A DNA stretch of 64,000 nt from NCBI GenBank assembly GCA_963579025.1, contig CAUZFZ010000016.1:28461-92460 (forward strand), read 5' to 3'. This stretch comes from CAUZFZ01 sp963579025. GTDB lineage: Bacteria; Planctomycetota; Planctomycetia; Planctomycetales; Planctomycetaceae. The notes beneath the pieces are model-generated. The model was given only the letters and a program-made list of their open reading frames with translations, was not told the DNA's origin and did not search any database. This document shows, piece by piece, positions 35,801 to 46,700 of this stretch. The position numbers and the translations under genes are program-made. Every line of letters starts with the position of its first letter. Within the stretch, counting starts at the first letter, position 1.

Positions 35801-38800
35801 CCGCTGTTGTCGCGGCAATCTGAGCTCCGTCTGCCCTCACGGCGACCGACAGAACAGCGCCGACGGCTCCAGCCAGATCGATGACAGGCTCGCCGACCGC
35901 ACTCCACAGCCGAACTTTCTTATCGGCGCCACCAGTCACAACTTGAACTGTCTCACCCGCCTTCCGCACGGCCAGATCGCTGATCACACCCTCATGAGCG
36001 ACCACAACACGTTCAGCAGCCAGCCTCCAGAATCGGCCCGACTTGTCTTCACTTCCAGAGAGCAGCGTCTTGCCATCGGCGGCAAAGTCCACAGCGTGAG
36101 CGGGGCCAGCATGTCCGACAAGTCGCTCGAGTTCGAGCCCGGTCGCCACATCGAAGACACGCACCATTCCGTCTTCACAACTGGCAGCAATTCGCGACCC
36201 ATCGGCATTCAGCGTGACGCCTTTCACGGCGACAGGTGTCACTAACGAAGCCGTGGCCGGTATGGCTGCCTCTACGGGTGCCGCATCTGCAGCGGGCAAC
36301 GTCCAGATGCGAACGGCTTTTTCGATGCCGCCAGCAATCGCCGTAAGTCCGTCAGCCGTTAGCGCGACGTCAGAAACCACGCCCGTCATTCCGGCACAGG
36401 TCGCAACGGCAGTCCCGTCGACCGCATTCCACACTCGGACGGTTTTGTCCTCGCCACCGCTGAGCAATCGCAATCCGTTCGGCAGGTACGCGAGTGCGTT
36501 GACCGGACCTGTATGTCCCGTAATCAGCCGCTCCAGTGCCAACTGTTGAAGTTCCCCGTTATTCCCCGTGGCAACGGCCAGCGTTCGGCCATCCGGTAAG
36601 AAAGACATGTCCACCGCGGCGGCCGCCAGAGTCGAGTCTTCCAGAGACGCAGCATCAGCTCCGGCAAACGCCCGCAGGTGCATGTCGGCACCGCTGATAG
36701 CCAGACGCGAGTTATCGGCGTTGTACGCAAGACCGGTCACAGCAGCCGGCGTCTCGATCGTGTGGAGCAGTTTCGCGTCCTCAACATTCCAGACGTAGAC
36801 CTTCATGTCGGCGCCGCCCGCGGCAACTTGAAGACCATCGCTGGTGGCAGCAACACGAGCGACAGCACCGGTACTGCCCTCGAATACCTTCACGGCGGTA
36901 CCCGTCGCGTCCCACAACTTGACGCCCATGTCCTCGCCGCCTGTCAGCAGATTGAAAGTCTCAGCGCCAACCACAGCAGCCAGGTCGGTCACTTTGCCTT
37001 CATGTGCAGGTACGAGACGTTCGGCCGCCAAGGTCCAGAACCGGGCAGTCTTGTCCTCGCTACCGGAAAGCAGCGTCTTGCCGTCATCCGCAAAATCGAC
37101 GGCATGTCCGGGCATGGCATGACCAGCCAGCCGCTCAAAGTTCAATCCGGTTGCAGCATCGAATACGAGAATCGAACCATCGGCACCTGTCGCAGCGATA
37201 CGTGTTCCATCAGCACTCGCTGTCAAGGAACTGATGGCGGCCGGTGTGGTGAACGTGGAATTCGCCACCAGTGGCGTGGCAATCGGGGCGGCGATGACAG
37301 CCGGCAATTCCCATAGTCGAACGGCTTTTTCGACTCCACCGGCAACCATGGTCAGCCCATCAGCACTGACGGCGACGTCCGAAACAGCGGCGGTCATTCC
37401 GCCGCCGGTCAGCAGCGTGCGGCCATCGACCGCATCCCACATTCGAACGGTCTTGTCCTGACCACCGCTCAAGACGCGAAGTCCGTCCGACAGGAATGCG
37501 ATTGAGTTGACGCTGCCCTCGTGTCCGGTGATCAGGCGATCGAGCGCCAGTCGATGAAGCTCGCCATTATTCGCCGCGGCCATGGCCAGCGTGCGTCCGT
37601 CGGGAGCAAATGCCAGATCCGCCGGAGGAACCTTCAATGTCACGTCTTCCTGGAGAACACCATCGGCTGCCGCATAGGCTCGCAGATGCATGTCCGCGCC
37701 GCCGACGGCCACTCGTGAGTTGTCTGCGTTGACTGCCAGCCCCGTTACCGCAGCCGGGGTTGTGATCGTCTGAGCCAGCGCGGCATTGGCCAGAGTCCAG
37801 ACATAGACCTTCATGTCTGCTCCACCCGCTGCGACACGAGTTCCGTCTTTTGTTGCGACAACGCGTGCAACGGCGCCGGTACTGCCAGCGAATGCCCGCA
37901 CGGCTTTGCCTGTCGCGTCCCACAACTTGACGGCTTTGTCCGCACCGGCCGTCAGTAGATTAAACGCTCCGCCAACAGTTACTGGTGTGAGGTCGTTAAT
38001 GACGCCTTCGTGGGCTGCCACAATCGACTTCGCCGCACCGGTCCAGACACGAGCCGTCTTGTCGAATCCGCCCGACAGAACGGTTGTCCCATCACCAGTG
38101 ACCGCCACGCTGTGGACGATGCCGGCGTGTCCAACAAATCGTTCCAGTTCAAGTCCGCTGACGGTGTCCCACAGTCGGACAATGCCGTCGGCACAGGATG
38201 TCGCAATCCGGTTTCCATCAGCGGACGCTGCTGCTGCATGGACCGGCATGGGATGAGTCAACTTCGCCTGGACGGCCGCATCGGCCAGATTCCAGACATG
38301 GACGGTGTTGTCAGCACTGGAGGCCACAACCCGAGCCGAATCGCTTGTAATCGCAACAGAGGTCACGGCCGCCGTCGGCCCGGCAAACGCTTTGGCTGTG
38401 CCGGCTGCCAGAGTCCACAGGCGGACTGTCTTGTCTGCTCCGCCGGACAACAGCATTGTTCCGGCCGGGTTGTAGGCCAGCCCGGTCACGGCTCCTTCGT
38501 GTCCCGTGATCAGCTTCGCCAGTGACACGGTGAAGACCTGGGCAGAATTGTCCGCGGCTCCGGCAATGACTGTCGCTTCATTCGCGGCGAACGCGACTCC
38601 ACGCAGAGCGACTTTGTTGCTGTCGATCTGCTGGAGCAGTTGCCCAGTTGCGTCCCACACGCGCAGCCCGTCGTTCGATGTCGCGGCGACTCGTGCGCCG
38701 GTTGCGGAGAATGCGACGCCCGTCACGGCTGCAGGCGAGCCGGCCAGAGTGGCTGCCAATGCGCCCGTGGCGACGGTGTAAGTCTTGACGGCTGGATCAG

Positions 38801-41800
38801 CACCGGCGACCGCGATCTGCAGCCCATTCGGACTGAAGGCGATGCTCGACACGGCAAAGGCATGATTGATCGAACGTATGGCCGCACCGGTCGCTGAATT
38901 CCACAGCTTCACCGTCTTGTCCGCCGACCCGGAAGCCAGCGTCGTTCCCGTCAGGGCCAGACTTGTCACCGGGCTGGCGTGTCCAGGAATCTCGCGCAGC
39001 GGCTTGATCTTCTTCGTCTCTTCATCGGCCTTCGCCGCGGGGTCCCACTGGCGAATAATGTTGTCGGCTCCACCCGAGATGACCTGCGTCCCATTGCCAA
39101 CGGCCAGAACGGCTGAGACCGCAGCTCCATGCTCAAAGATGGCTACCTGCGCAGCTGTGGCCGTTGTAAACAGTCGGACTGTCCCGTCGGCGCCGCCCGT
39201 CGCAATCTGCGCTCCCGTAGCCGAAAACGCGACCGCGGTCACGGCACCCTTATGTCCCTCCAGAACCCGCACGAACGTTCCATCGGCCACCTGCGAAATC
39301 CGAACAAAGCCATCGACAGAAGCCGTCGCCATCAGCGTGCCCTTGGGATCGACCGCCACAGCGGTCACGGGCATTGTGTGTCCAACCACAGCGGTCGGAG
39401 GAATCGGCAGGTTCCAGATCCGAATCGTTCCATCCGCTCCCGCCGATGCGACCTGTTTTGAATCCGGACTCACAGCAACGCCATGCACCACACCTGTATG
39501 TCCCAGAAGGCTCAAGCGATCGAGACCGTTGATTGCGTTCCACAACTTAACGACGCCCGTGTCGCTGCCGGTCGCGACGAGAGTTTTGTCGGCACTCAAG
39601 TCGACAGAAGCGATCGGCCCGATTTGACCCTCCAGTTCTTTCGTGGCCGCCGCGCCAGCAATCGTCGAAATCTGCAGCTTGCCCGCAGCATCACCGGTCA
39701 GAGCGACGGTTCCATCAGCGGCCATGTCGACCGAACGCACAGGCATTGTGTGTCCGGCGATCGGTGTCGCAGCTTTCTGCGGCAACTCCCAGATTCGCAA
39801 CGTCCCATCCGCGCCAGTCGAGTACAGCGTCAGGTCGGCCGCATCGTAGGCCAGCCCGGACAGTGCACCGGTGTGTCCTCGCAACACGCCCTGAGGTGAG
39901 CCGTCGATTGCCATCCACAAACGAATGTCACCAGCCGCGTCACCGCTGGCAATCTCTGTTCCGAACGTATTGAAAGCCACTGCTGACACGGCATCTGTAT
40001 GCCCCTCCAGAGCCGGGACAGTCGCAGGCGTGCCGTCCGCAGTGTTGAACAGTCGCACGGTCTTGTCGGCGCTGGTTGTCGCCACAAACATGCCGTCTGG
40101 ACTGATGACAACTCGGGACACTGGCATCGTGTGACCGGCCAGTGCAACGGGCACCTTCGGTATCTGCCACAGTCGGATGGAACCGTCCGCACCCGCCGAG
40201 GCAATCTGCTGGCCGTCCGGTCGAATCGAGACGTCACGAATGGCGCCCACATGACCCGTCAGAGTCAGTCGATCTGCGCCATCAGCCACGTTCCATAACT
40301 TGATAATGCCAGTCTCACTACCGCTGACGACCAGCGATTTGTCGAGACTCAGTGCGACCGCGTTCACAGGACCAGGCTGACCGGCAAGCGCCTTCGCCGC
40401 GACGGCGCCAGTTGGATCGATGATCTGCACGATACCATCCGCTCCGCCAGTCACGGCGAGAGTCGCATCGCTTGCCAGGTCGACGGATTTCACACCCATC
40501 GTGTGTCCGGCGAAAGATGTCGGCGCAACCTGCGGAAGAGCCCACAATCGCAGCGAACCGTCCGCTCCTGTCGAATACAGTTTCTTGCCAGCCACGTCGT
40601 AGACGAGACCACTGACGGGACCAGTGTGCCCCTGAAGAACGCCGAGTGACTTGCCGTCAGCGGAATTCCACGCGCGAATCGAACCAACTGCGTCACCGCT
40701 CGCAACTTCTGTCCCCGCCGCATTGAATGCGACAGCCGACACAGCTTCCGTGTGACCGGCGAGCGATGCCGCGGTTGCGGACGCCTTGCCGTCAGCGGCG
40801 GTAAACAGTCGCACGGTCTTGTCGGCGCTGGCGGTTGCCACCAGCTTGCCGTCTTTACTGACGGCTACTGCCAGAACTGGCATCGTGTGACCGGCCAGCG
40901 GAACGGGCGGGTTGGCGATGTTCCACAGACGAATCGTTCCATCGAAACCCGCGGATGCAATCTGCTTTCCGTCCGGTCGAATCGAGAGATCACGAATGGC
41001 GCCGGCGTGACCAGCGAGAGTCAATCGGTCTGTGCCATCCGCCGCATTCCAGAACTTGAGCAATCCCGTTTCACTGCCGGTGACGACCAGTGTTTTGTCA
41101 GCACTTAAAGCGATCGCATTGACCGGGCCTGGCTGCCCGGCCAGCACTTTTGCCGCGACCACGCCTTTGGGGTCAACGATCTGGACGATGCCGTCCGCGC
41201 CGCCGATCACTGCCAGTAACGCATCGGCGGAAAGGTCAACTGCTCGAACACCCATCGTGTGCCCGGCAAAGGCCGTCGGTGCCACCTGAGGGAGATTCCA
41301 GAAACGCAGCGTCCCATCGGCTCCCGTGGAGAACAGCTTCTGTCCTGTCGGGTCATAGGCCAGACTGCTTAGTGGTCCGGCGTGGCCATGAATCAAGCCC
41401 TGGGCCGCAGCATCTGCAACATTCCAGAAGTGAATCGCTCCGGTAGCGTCGCCGCTCGCAAGCTGCAGGTTGTCGCTGCGGAAAGTCGTTGCCGAGACAG
41501 CACCAACATGTGCGGCGGTTGCCCGTACGGCAACTCCGTCGGCCAGATTCGAGAGCCGGACAGTTTTGTCCGCGCTGGCGGTGGCCGCCAGTTTGCCGTC
41601 AGCACTGATGGCCGTTGCTGTCACAGGCATCGTGTGTCCGGCGATTGGAATGGTGGCCACAGGAAGGTCCCACACGCGCAGTGTGCCGTCCGCACCCACC
41701 GTCGCGATCTGCTTACCGTCCGGCTTCACGCTGATGCTCTTGACCGCTCCGGTGTGCCCGGCAAGCGCGAGTCTGTTCGCACCATCTGCCGCGTTCCAGA

Positions 41801-43547
41801 ATTGAAGCCGTCCGCCGTCGCTACCGGACACGACCAGAGTCTTGTCGGCACTCAAGGCGACCGCCGTCACAACGCCGACCTGCCCTGCCAAAGCTTTCGC
41901 AACAGGGGCTGCCGCCGACAGATCAACAACTCGCACGGCTTTGTCCACACCACCGGAAACAACCAGCTTGCCATCCGCCGAGATCGTGACCGCCGCAACG
42001 GCTTCTGTATGTCCGGCAAAGCTCTGCGGCGCGACCAGTGGTAACTGCCACCACTTAAGCGATCCGTCTTTGCCGGTCGTCAGCAACGTCGTTGCATTGA
42101 GATACGCCAGTCCTGTAATCGGACCAACGTGCCCGGTCACGGAACCACTTGATGCTCCGTCGGCGGTCTTGGACAACCGCACGATGCCACCAGCGTCTCC
42201 ACTCGCCAGTTCAAGACTGTCCGCACGAAACGCCAGACGGGCAAGGGTTTCCGTGTGCCCCTCAATCGCTCGCGCCGCAACGCCGTCAGCAGCGTTGAAC
42301 AGCCGAATCGCCTTGTCCGCACTACCCGTCGCATAGAGTTTACCGTCAGCGCTGACATCCACCGCCGTCACCGGCATCGTGTGGCCAGCCAGTGGGACGG
42401 GAGCAATCGGCAGGTCCCACAATCGAGTCAGACCGTCTTCGCCAACAGTCGCCACCTGCTTACCTGCCGGGTGAAAGGCGAGGTCGCGAATTGGACCGAC
42501 ATGTCCGGCCAGTCCCAGTTTGTCGGCACCGTCAGCCAACAGCCAGAATTTCACTAAACCGGTCTCGCTACCGGTCGCCACAACCGTGGAATCGGGAGAC
42601 AAGCCCAAAGCCCGCACGGGCCCGGGCTGACCTTCGAGCAACCGCAACTGCTCGCCCTTCACTGCATCAAACACACGAACGCTGCCAGCCTGGTCACCGG
42701 AAACAACAACGGACCCATCCGGGACGGCGGCGACTCGGTTGACCGGCATCTCATGTCCGGCCAGCAAAGCGGGCGCGGTAATCGGCAGCTTCCACAATTT
42801 GATGGAGCCGTCTTCGCTGCCGGACAGCAGAGTCTCGCCGGTCGGATGAAACGCCAGCCCCTTCACCGATCCGATGTGTGCACCCAGCACGCCCGCGGCA
42901 CTTCCGTCTTCGCGATTCCACAATCGAATGACGCCTGCCGCATCGGCAGTGGCGATCAAAGTGTTGTCTTTCCCGATGGCTACGGACGCGACGGCTTCCA
43001 CATGCCCGGCGAGTTCCAGCAGCACTTTGCCAGCTTCCGTGTCTTCCGTTGCGGTCAACTGCCAGACCTTCGCAGCTTTGTCGGCGCCGCCAGACACAAG
43101 CCACGATCCATCGCTGCTGATGGCAATGGCACCGATGGCTTCCGCATGTCCGGGGAACTGAGCCAGCGGATCAGGTCGAAAGACGTCCCACAGTTTGACG
43201 GTCGCATCGCGCGATGCAGTGACGAGCTGCCGCCCGTCCGGCGAAACATCCAGCGCCAGAACCTGCCCCGTGTGGCCGGACAGCGTCCGCAGCAAAGACG
43301 TGTCCTCGGCCCTCCAGATACGAACGGTGCGATCGAAGCTACCCGTTGCGACCAGGCTGCCATCGGGCGAATAGTCCGCGGACGAGACTGTGAACTCGTG
43401 CCCCTTCAGGGCCGGCCCCATGTCATCGGCCGCTTCCTGCCCCTTCAACGCGAGCGAACCCGTGATCGTGGTCAGTCCCAGACAACCTGAGAGCAGAAGG
43501 AATCGAGTCGATCGAAGAGCCAGCAGACGTCTTGAAAAACCGCTCAT
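32829..43547 (-). CDS. Giant exported WD40-repeat protein (3572 aa)
   Basis: The ATG at 43547 is followed by an N-terminal signal/anchor (STRFLLLSGCLGLTTITGSLAL); an ATG at 43640 would add 31 unsignalled residues. The rest is almost wholly WD40-type units of about 42 residues (GHTMPVTAVAVS...DKTVRLW pattern), around 80 in number. Two higher-order patterns are visible. About 39.0-43.3 kb encodes a six-unit block of about 755 bp repeated roughly five times. About 33.9-38.3 kb encodes an eight-unit block of about 1.02 kb repeated roughly four to five times. WD40 propellers serve as protein-interaction scaffolds; no catalytic domain is seen. Its end overlaps a DUF3467 remnant. It follows the PSCyt1-WD40 gene in the same orientation. 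Confidence 0.9.
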   Translation of the reverse strand: MSGFSRRLLALRSTRFLLLSGCLGLTTITGSLALKGQEAADDMGPALKGHEFTVSSADYSPDGSLVATGSFDRTVRIWRAEDTSLLRTLSGHTGQVLALDVSPDGRQLVTASRDATVKLWDVFRPDPLAQFPGHAEAIGAIAISSDGSWLVSGGADKAAKVWQLTATEDTEAGKVLLELAGHVEAVASVAIGKDNTLIATADAAGVIRLWNREDGSAAGVLGAHIGSVKGLAFHPTGETLLSGSEDGSIKLWKLPITAPALLAGHEMPVNRVAAVPDGSVVVSGDQAGSVRVFDAVKGEQLRLLEGQPGPVRALGLSPDSTVVATGSETGLVKFWLLADGADKLGLAGHVGPIRDLAFHPAGKQVATVGEDGLTRLWDLPIAPVPLAGHTMPVTAVDVSADGKLYATGSADKAIRLFNAADGVAARAIEGHTETLARLAFRADSLELASGDAGGIVRLSKTADGASSGSVTGHVGPITGLAYLNATTLLTTGKDGSLKWWQLPLVAPQSFAGHTEAVAAVTISADGKLVVSGGVDKAVRVVDLSAAAPVAKALAGQVGVVTAVALSADKTLVVSGSDGGRLQFWNAADGANRLALAGHTGAVKSISVKPDGKQIATVGADGTLRVWDLPVATIPIAGHTMPVTATAISADGKLAATASADKTVRLSNLADGVAVRATAAHVGAVSATTFRSDNLQLASGDATGAIHFWNVADAAAQGLIHGHAGPLSSLAYDPTGQKLFSTGADGTLRFWNLPQVAPTAFAGHTMGVRAVDLSADALLAVIGGADGIVQIVDPKGVVAAKVLAGQPGPVNAIALSADKTLVVTGSETGLLKFWNAADGTDRLTLAGHAGAIRDLSIRPDGKQIASAGFDGTIRLWNIANPPVPLAGHTMPVLAVAVSKDGKLVATASADKTVRLFTAADGKASATAASLAGHTEAVSAVAFNAAGTEVASGDAVGSIRAWNSADGKSLGVLQGHTGPVSGLVYDVAGKKLYSTGADGSLRLWALPQVAPTSFAGHTMGVKSVDLASDATLAVTGGADGIVQIIDPTGAVAAKALAGQPGPVNAVALSLDKSLVVSGSETGIIKLWNVADGADRLTLTGHVGAIRDVSIRPDGQQIASAGADGSIRLWQIPKVPVALAGHTMPVSRVVISPDGMFVATTSADKTVRLFNTADGTPATVPALEGHTDAVSAVAFNTFGTEIASGDAAGDIRLWMAIDGSPQGVLRGHTGALSGLAYDAADLTLYSTGADGTLRIWELPQKAATPIAGHTMPVRSVDMAADGTVALTGDAAGKLQISTIAGAAATKELEGQIGPIASVDLSADKTLVATGSDTGVVKLWNAINGLDRLSLLGHTGVVHGVAVSPDSKQVASAGADGTIRIWNLPIPPTAVVGHTMPVTAVAVDPKGTLMATASVDGFVRISQVADGTFVRVLEGHKGAVTAVAFSATGAQIATGGADGTVRLFTTATAAQVAIFEHGAAVSAVLAVGNGTQVISGGADNIIRQWDPAAKADEETKKIKPLREIPGHASPVTSLALTGTTLASGSADKTVKLWNSATGAAIRSINHAFAVSSIAFSPNGLQIAVAGADPAVKTYTVATGALAATLAGSPAAVTGVAFSATGARVAATSNDGLRVWDATGQLLQQIDSNKVALRGVAFAANEATVIAGAADNSAQVFTVSLAKLITGHEGAVTGLAYNPAGTMLLSGGADKTVRLWTLAAGTAKAFAGPTAAVTSVAITSDSARVVASSADNTVHVWNLADAAVQAKLTHPMPVHAAAASADGNRIATSCADGIVRLWDTVSGLELERFVGHAGIVHSVAVTGDGTTVLSGGFDKTARVWTGAAKSIVAAHEGVINDLTPVTVGGAFNLLTAGADKAVKLWDATGKAVRAFAGSTGAVARVVATKDGTRVAAGGADMKVYVWTLANAALAQTITTPAAVTGLAVNADNSRVAVGGADMHLRAYAAADGVLQEDVTLKVPPADLAFAPDGRTLAMAAANNGELHRLALDRLITGHEGSVNSIAFLSDGLRVLSGGQDKTVRMWDAVDGRTLLTGGGMTAAVSDVAVSADGLTMVAGGVEKAVRLWELPAVIAAPIATPLVANSTFTTPAAISSLTASADGTRIAATGADGSILVFDAATGLNFERLAGHAMPGHAVDFADDGKTLLSGSEDKTARFWTLAAERLVPAHEGKVTDLAAVVGAETFNLLTGGEDMGVKLWDATGTAVKVFEGSTGAVARVAATSDGLQVAAGGADMKVYVWNVEDAKLLHTIETPAAVTGLAYNADNSRLAISGADMHLRAFAGADAASLEDSTLAAAAVDMSFLPDGRTLAVATGNNGELQQLALERLITGHTGPVNALAYLPNGLRLLSGGEDKTVRVWNAVDGTAVATCAGMTGVVSDVALTADGLTAIAGGIEKAVRIWTLPAADAAPVEAAIPATASLVTPVAVKGVTLNADGSRIAASCEDGMVRVFDVATGLELERLVGHAGPAHAVDFAADGKTLLSGSEDKSGRFWRLAAERVVVAHEGVISDLAVRKAGETVQVVTGGADKKVRLWSAVGEPVIDLAGAVGAVLSVAVRADGAQIAATTADSKLLTWTPDGKAALNVAATSPIHSLRYGAADQFLAAGSADNLVRLFSSKDGRVLEEIGPVGPAPAVPVTSLSVAVDGRTFLTNGNANAGSIVRRSLVAKVDAHEGGANAVTFTADGTLLTTGGEDKAARLWSIPADAPIEPEKVQLNGFAGATASITGVDVTADGAVLAASSADGSVYTWPLTKAPAAEPIAATGTFTLGSPVRSISLAADGTRIAACADDKLVRVWDVVSGRELQRFPGHEAAVLAVDFAVDQKTLVSASADKSVRLWNVAATRVIEADAAAINDLAVRVVGEATTIATAGADKTVRLWSVEGAAAGQLAGPAAEVASVAVRPDGKQIVATSALAVFVWDLPAALPATPLPVTAQFVTTAAAHRAQYQADGTQFAVGTANGRLQLHAAAGGHLLEVITQAAPVTALAFAPDKRTLLVPGVDNSATAYRMSFVKLLAGHEGAVTSVAFIPGGASIFTAGVDKTVRQWKLDDGTQIATFAGLTDAALGLSLSTDGKKLFAAGADKTVLAWDVPAAAVTEAVAAVATLTNPEAVLNVSANADGSRVAATGADGIVRIWDVATGRELERFVGHEGAVLDVAFTKQGTQLLSTGADKSVRIWTPAATKVIVAHEGACNDVAFVAAGAQFVSAGADKLAKLWNIDGTEVRKFEGATDALTSVAVKPGNAQLAAGGIDKFVYLWTIADAVSTAKIETPAAVQNVAYGPQGTRLTAVGAAGALQVFDSVAGELLHELKSAMALSDVVFTPSGRELVTGGADKNLSVWAWASPVEVKSFAGHTGPVYDVSFAPDGKTIVSAGNDATVRHWDLTAGNQLRQIAGHEGAVYQVAFNAAGTQIVSGGLDGTARVWNAADGVAVKALAIEDQKSPVFALGISPNGQFVATGGKDQTVRVWNVATGAVTQTLTGHPAAVYRVGFNKTGTKLLSCGHSGQVKVWNVADGKPLFDVTAPAVAWSATYAPGGDKVLVTCSNSHAYFVALPEAAQN

Positions 43548-43645
43548 ATGTGCCTGTCCTGTGAGCTGATGTGGATCGCTATCAGCAACCGGTGTTGTGG
43601 CACATCCGTGTGCGTCAGAAAGAGTGTCTTCATGACACACTTTTC

Positions 43646-43691
43646 AGTCGGCTTCAGCCGACTTCATATTGCCACCAGCTTCAGCCGGTGG
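43646..43691. repeat. Two adjacent hairpins between WD40 genes
   Basis: AGTCGGCT-TC-AGCCGACT (43646-43663) and CCACCAGCTTCAGCCGGTGG (43672-43691) stand in tandem in the 207-bp gap between two minus-strand WD40 genes. They may attenuate transcription into the 3572-aa gene, or be dispersed palindromes. Confidence 0.65.
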
Positions 43692-43754
43692 ATATCAGTC
43701 TGTTCTAAGTGAGCTGAGCAGTCTCAGGTCCCGGACCCGAACAATCAGCTCCAT

Positions 43755-46700
43755 CTACTGTCCGTCTGCCGCAATGGTCTCGCCCGGCGGCAACTCTGGC
43801 GCCAGCTCGTGCAAAACCGTTCCGTTGGTGCCATTCCAGATTCGCAGCACGCTATCGAAACCTCCTGCGATCACGTATCTGCTGTCGGGCGTCGAATCCA
43901 CGCAGTACATGAAGTCCGTGCCCCCGGCGAGCGTCCTGAAATTCTGTCCGTTGTCTGTCCGATGCATCCGGACCGACTTGTCGCCGGAACTGGAAATGGT
44001 GTTGATTGAATCGCCGATAAACCGGACATCGGTCACCTGCTTTTCGAATCCGACAATCGTGCGGGACAGTTCGCCAGTATCAACATTCCACACGCGGATT
44101 GAGTTATCAGACCCGCAGCTCGCGAGTGACCGACTGTCACCCCGCCAGCTCACGTTGAGCACATAGTCCGTGTGCCCCTCGAACGGCCTCACCATCGCAC
44201 CCGTCGCGGTATCAAAGACTTTGACATACTTGTCCGCTCCGCATGTCGCGATCCTGGAACTGTCTGGTGAGAACGCGACGCCGAGCACGCCGTCGGTGTG
44301 CGGTTCGGTTAATGCCCGCACAAGCGTTCCGTCCGCCGTGTTGAAGATTTTGACCTCGCCACTGCGTGAGGGCACTCCACCGCCAGCCACCACGAGAGAA
44401 CCATCGGTGTTGAAATCGAGAGCCATCACACGGTCGATCAGCACGGTTGCGTTTTCGATCGAACCGATCGTGCGTTCCAGAATCCAGCCTGGCTCGGCGC
44501 TCCACACAAACGCGCCCTTGTCCGCCGAGCCCGACAACAGTTCCGAATCGCCAGCGAAGGTCACGGCTCCGACGGTACCAGCGTGTGCTTTGAAACTGGC
44601 CATCGCCTGGCCCGTCGTTGCCGACCACGTGTGAACAGCCATGTAATCGCCGCCCGTTGCCAGCAATCGCGTGTCTGGGGAAAATGCCACCGAACGCATT
44701 GGCTTCTCCGCATCCGCGACAGCCGTCTTCGACGCCTCCACGACCGCAGTCAGAACGACCGTGCGATCCTGTGCTGCTTTCAGTTCCACCTGGACAATCG
44801 GTATGGCATCGACGGCCTTCTTCGCTTCGGATGCCGCCAGACCCGACGCCTGTGACGCGGTATTCTGGACCACCTTTGCAGCTCGCAGTGCGGTCAAGGC
44901 ATCCGTGTAAGGTTTACCCGTCGCGACGGCAGCTGTGGCTGCAGCTGTGGCTGCGGTGACCGACGTTTTCGCCGCGGTATCAGCGGCGGTCGCGGCATCG
45001 AGCGCAGTCTTCGCTTTCGCTGCCGCGGCTACAGAGGCGGCTTCCGCCGCAGTGGCCGCTGTCGCCAGCGTTGTGTTCGTGGCGTCCGCGGCAGCAGCAG
45101 CTTTCGCTCGCGTCGCTTTATCAACAGCCCGAGCCGCATCCGTCTTGGCCTGCGCTGAGACTTTGTCAGCAGCGCGTTTCTTTAAGGTCGCCGCTTGAGC
45201 GGTCGCCGCCGTCTGCACGGCTTTCTGTTCTGCCGCAGCCTTCGCGGTGGCAGCTGTCTTGAGCACGGCGTCGGCTTGCGTGACTGCCGTATTTGCGGCA
45301 GTCAGTGCATCGGCTGCCGTCTTCGCCGTTGCCGCCTGAACGGGGGCCAATGCCTGCGCCGCCTTCAGTGCGGCGTCGGTCGACGTCACTTTTCCAGTGA
45401 CCAGAGCAAGCTCCTGTTCATCGCGCGCCAGCTTGTTGAGCGCACGCACATCACCCTTGAGGATTGCTACGGATGCTCCGTTGGCCGCATTCCACAAGCG
45501 GGCTGTGTTGTTTTCCGCGGCCGAGGCAAACCGAAGACCATCCGGTCGAACAGCCACGTCTGTCACAGGCGCACCGTGGTTCATGTTCCGAATTGCGGCG
45601 CCGGTTCTCAGATTCCAGTGCCGCACCGTGCCGTCCAGGCTGCCGGTGACAACCTGCGGCAACGGTCCCGTCATGGCAGCGATCGAGGTCAAGGGCATCG
45701 TGTGCCCGACGATCCGGCGACGCTGCAGGAGCGGCCACTGCCGGACGCTCTGGTCTGCCGCAGCCGAAATGACCACCGGCAGGCCCTGGCCCGCACACGC
45801 CAGGCTCGTGACCGCTCCTGTGTGTTGTGTGAAAGTTTGTTCGAGAGTGCGCGTCGCCACGTGAAACACATGCACTTCACTCGCGACCGCGCCGCTGGCC
45901 ACAAGGCGTGAACTGTCCGGCGAAAACTCGACGTGTTTTACCGGCCCGGTGAAGCCAGTGAGTGCGGGATTCGGTTGAGCCGCCCCATTGGTCGCGGTCC
46001 ACAACTTCACCGCCATGTCTTCGCCGGCACTGCCCAGCAACTGGCCATTCGGACTTAGCGCAAAATCATGGACCGGCGCACCATGGGCCGCGATGAAAGT
46101 CTGGTTTCCGTTCGTTGGCGTGAATCGCCGAACGCTGCCATCCAGACTCGACGCGTAAACCGATCCGTCCGCCTGATAGGTCGTGCGAGTCACGGCCTGA
46201 GCGATGTCACCCAGCGCGACCTTGAATCGCAAAGTGTGCAGGTCGATTCCGGTGTCGACCCGGGCCAGCACAACCTCGCTAAGCGTGAATCCATAAACCG
46301 CCGTGCTGATCCCCTGTTCGACCGGCAGAATCTCAAGCAGCCGTCCACTGGCCGATTCCCAGACAATCGCGCGTTTCGCATCAGCAGAAATGAGTCGCGT
46401 TCCGTCAGTCGAGAACGCCAGTGCAGCCACCGCCGCCGAGTGCCCGGTCAGAGTTTGAACAAGTGCCCCGTCGGCGGGGTTGTAGAGCAGCACAGAATTG
46501 TCCGGTTGCGACACACCGATCCGAGCTCCATTCCGACTAACGGCCAGCCTGGTAATCTCAGCGGGGGCCGTAATCGTCCGGGCGACTTTACCATCGGCCG
46601 CCGTCCAGATGCGCACCGTCTTGTCGGCCGAGGCAGTGATGACCTGTGCGTTGTTCGGCGTCATCGCGATTCCAACAACGGCTGCCGTGTGGCCCTCAAA

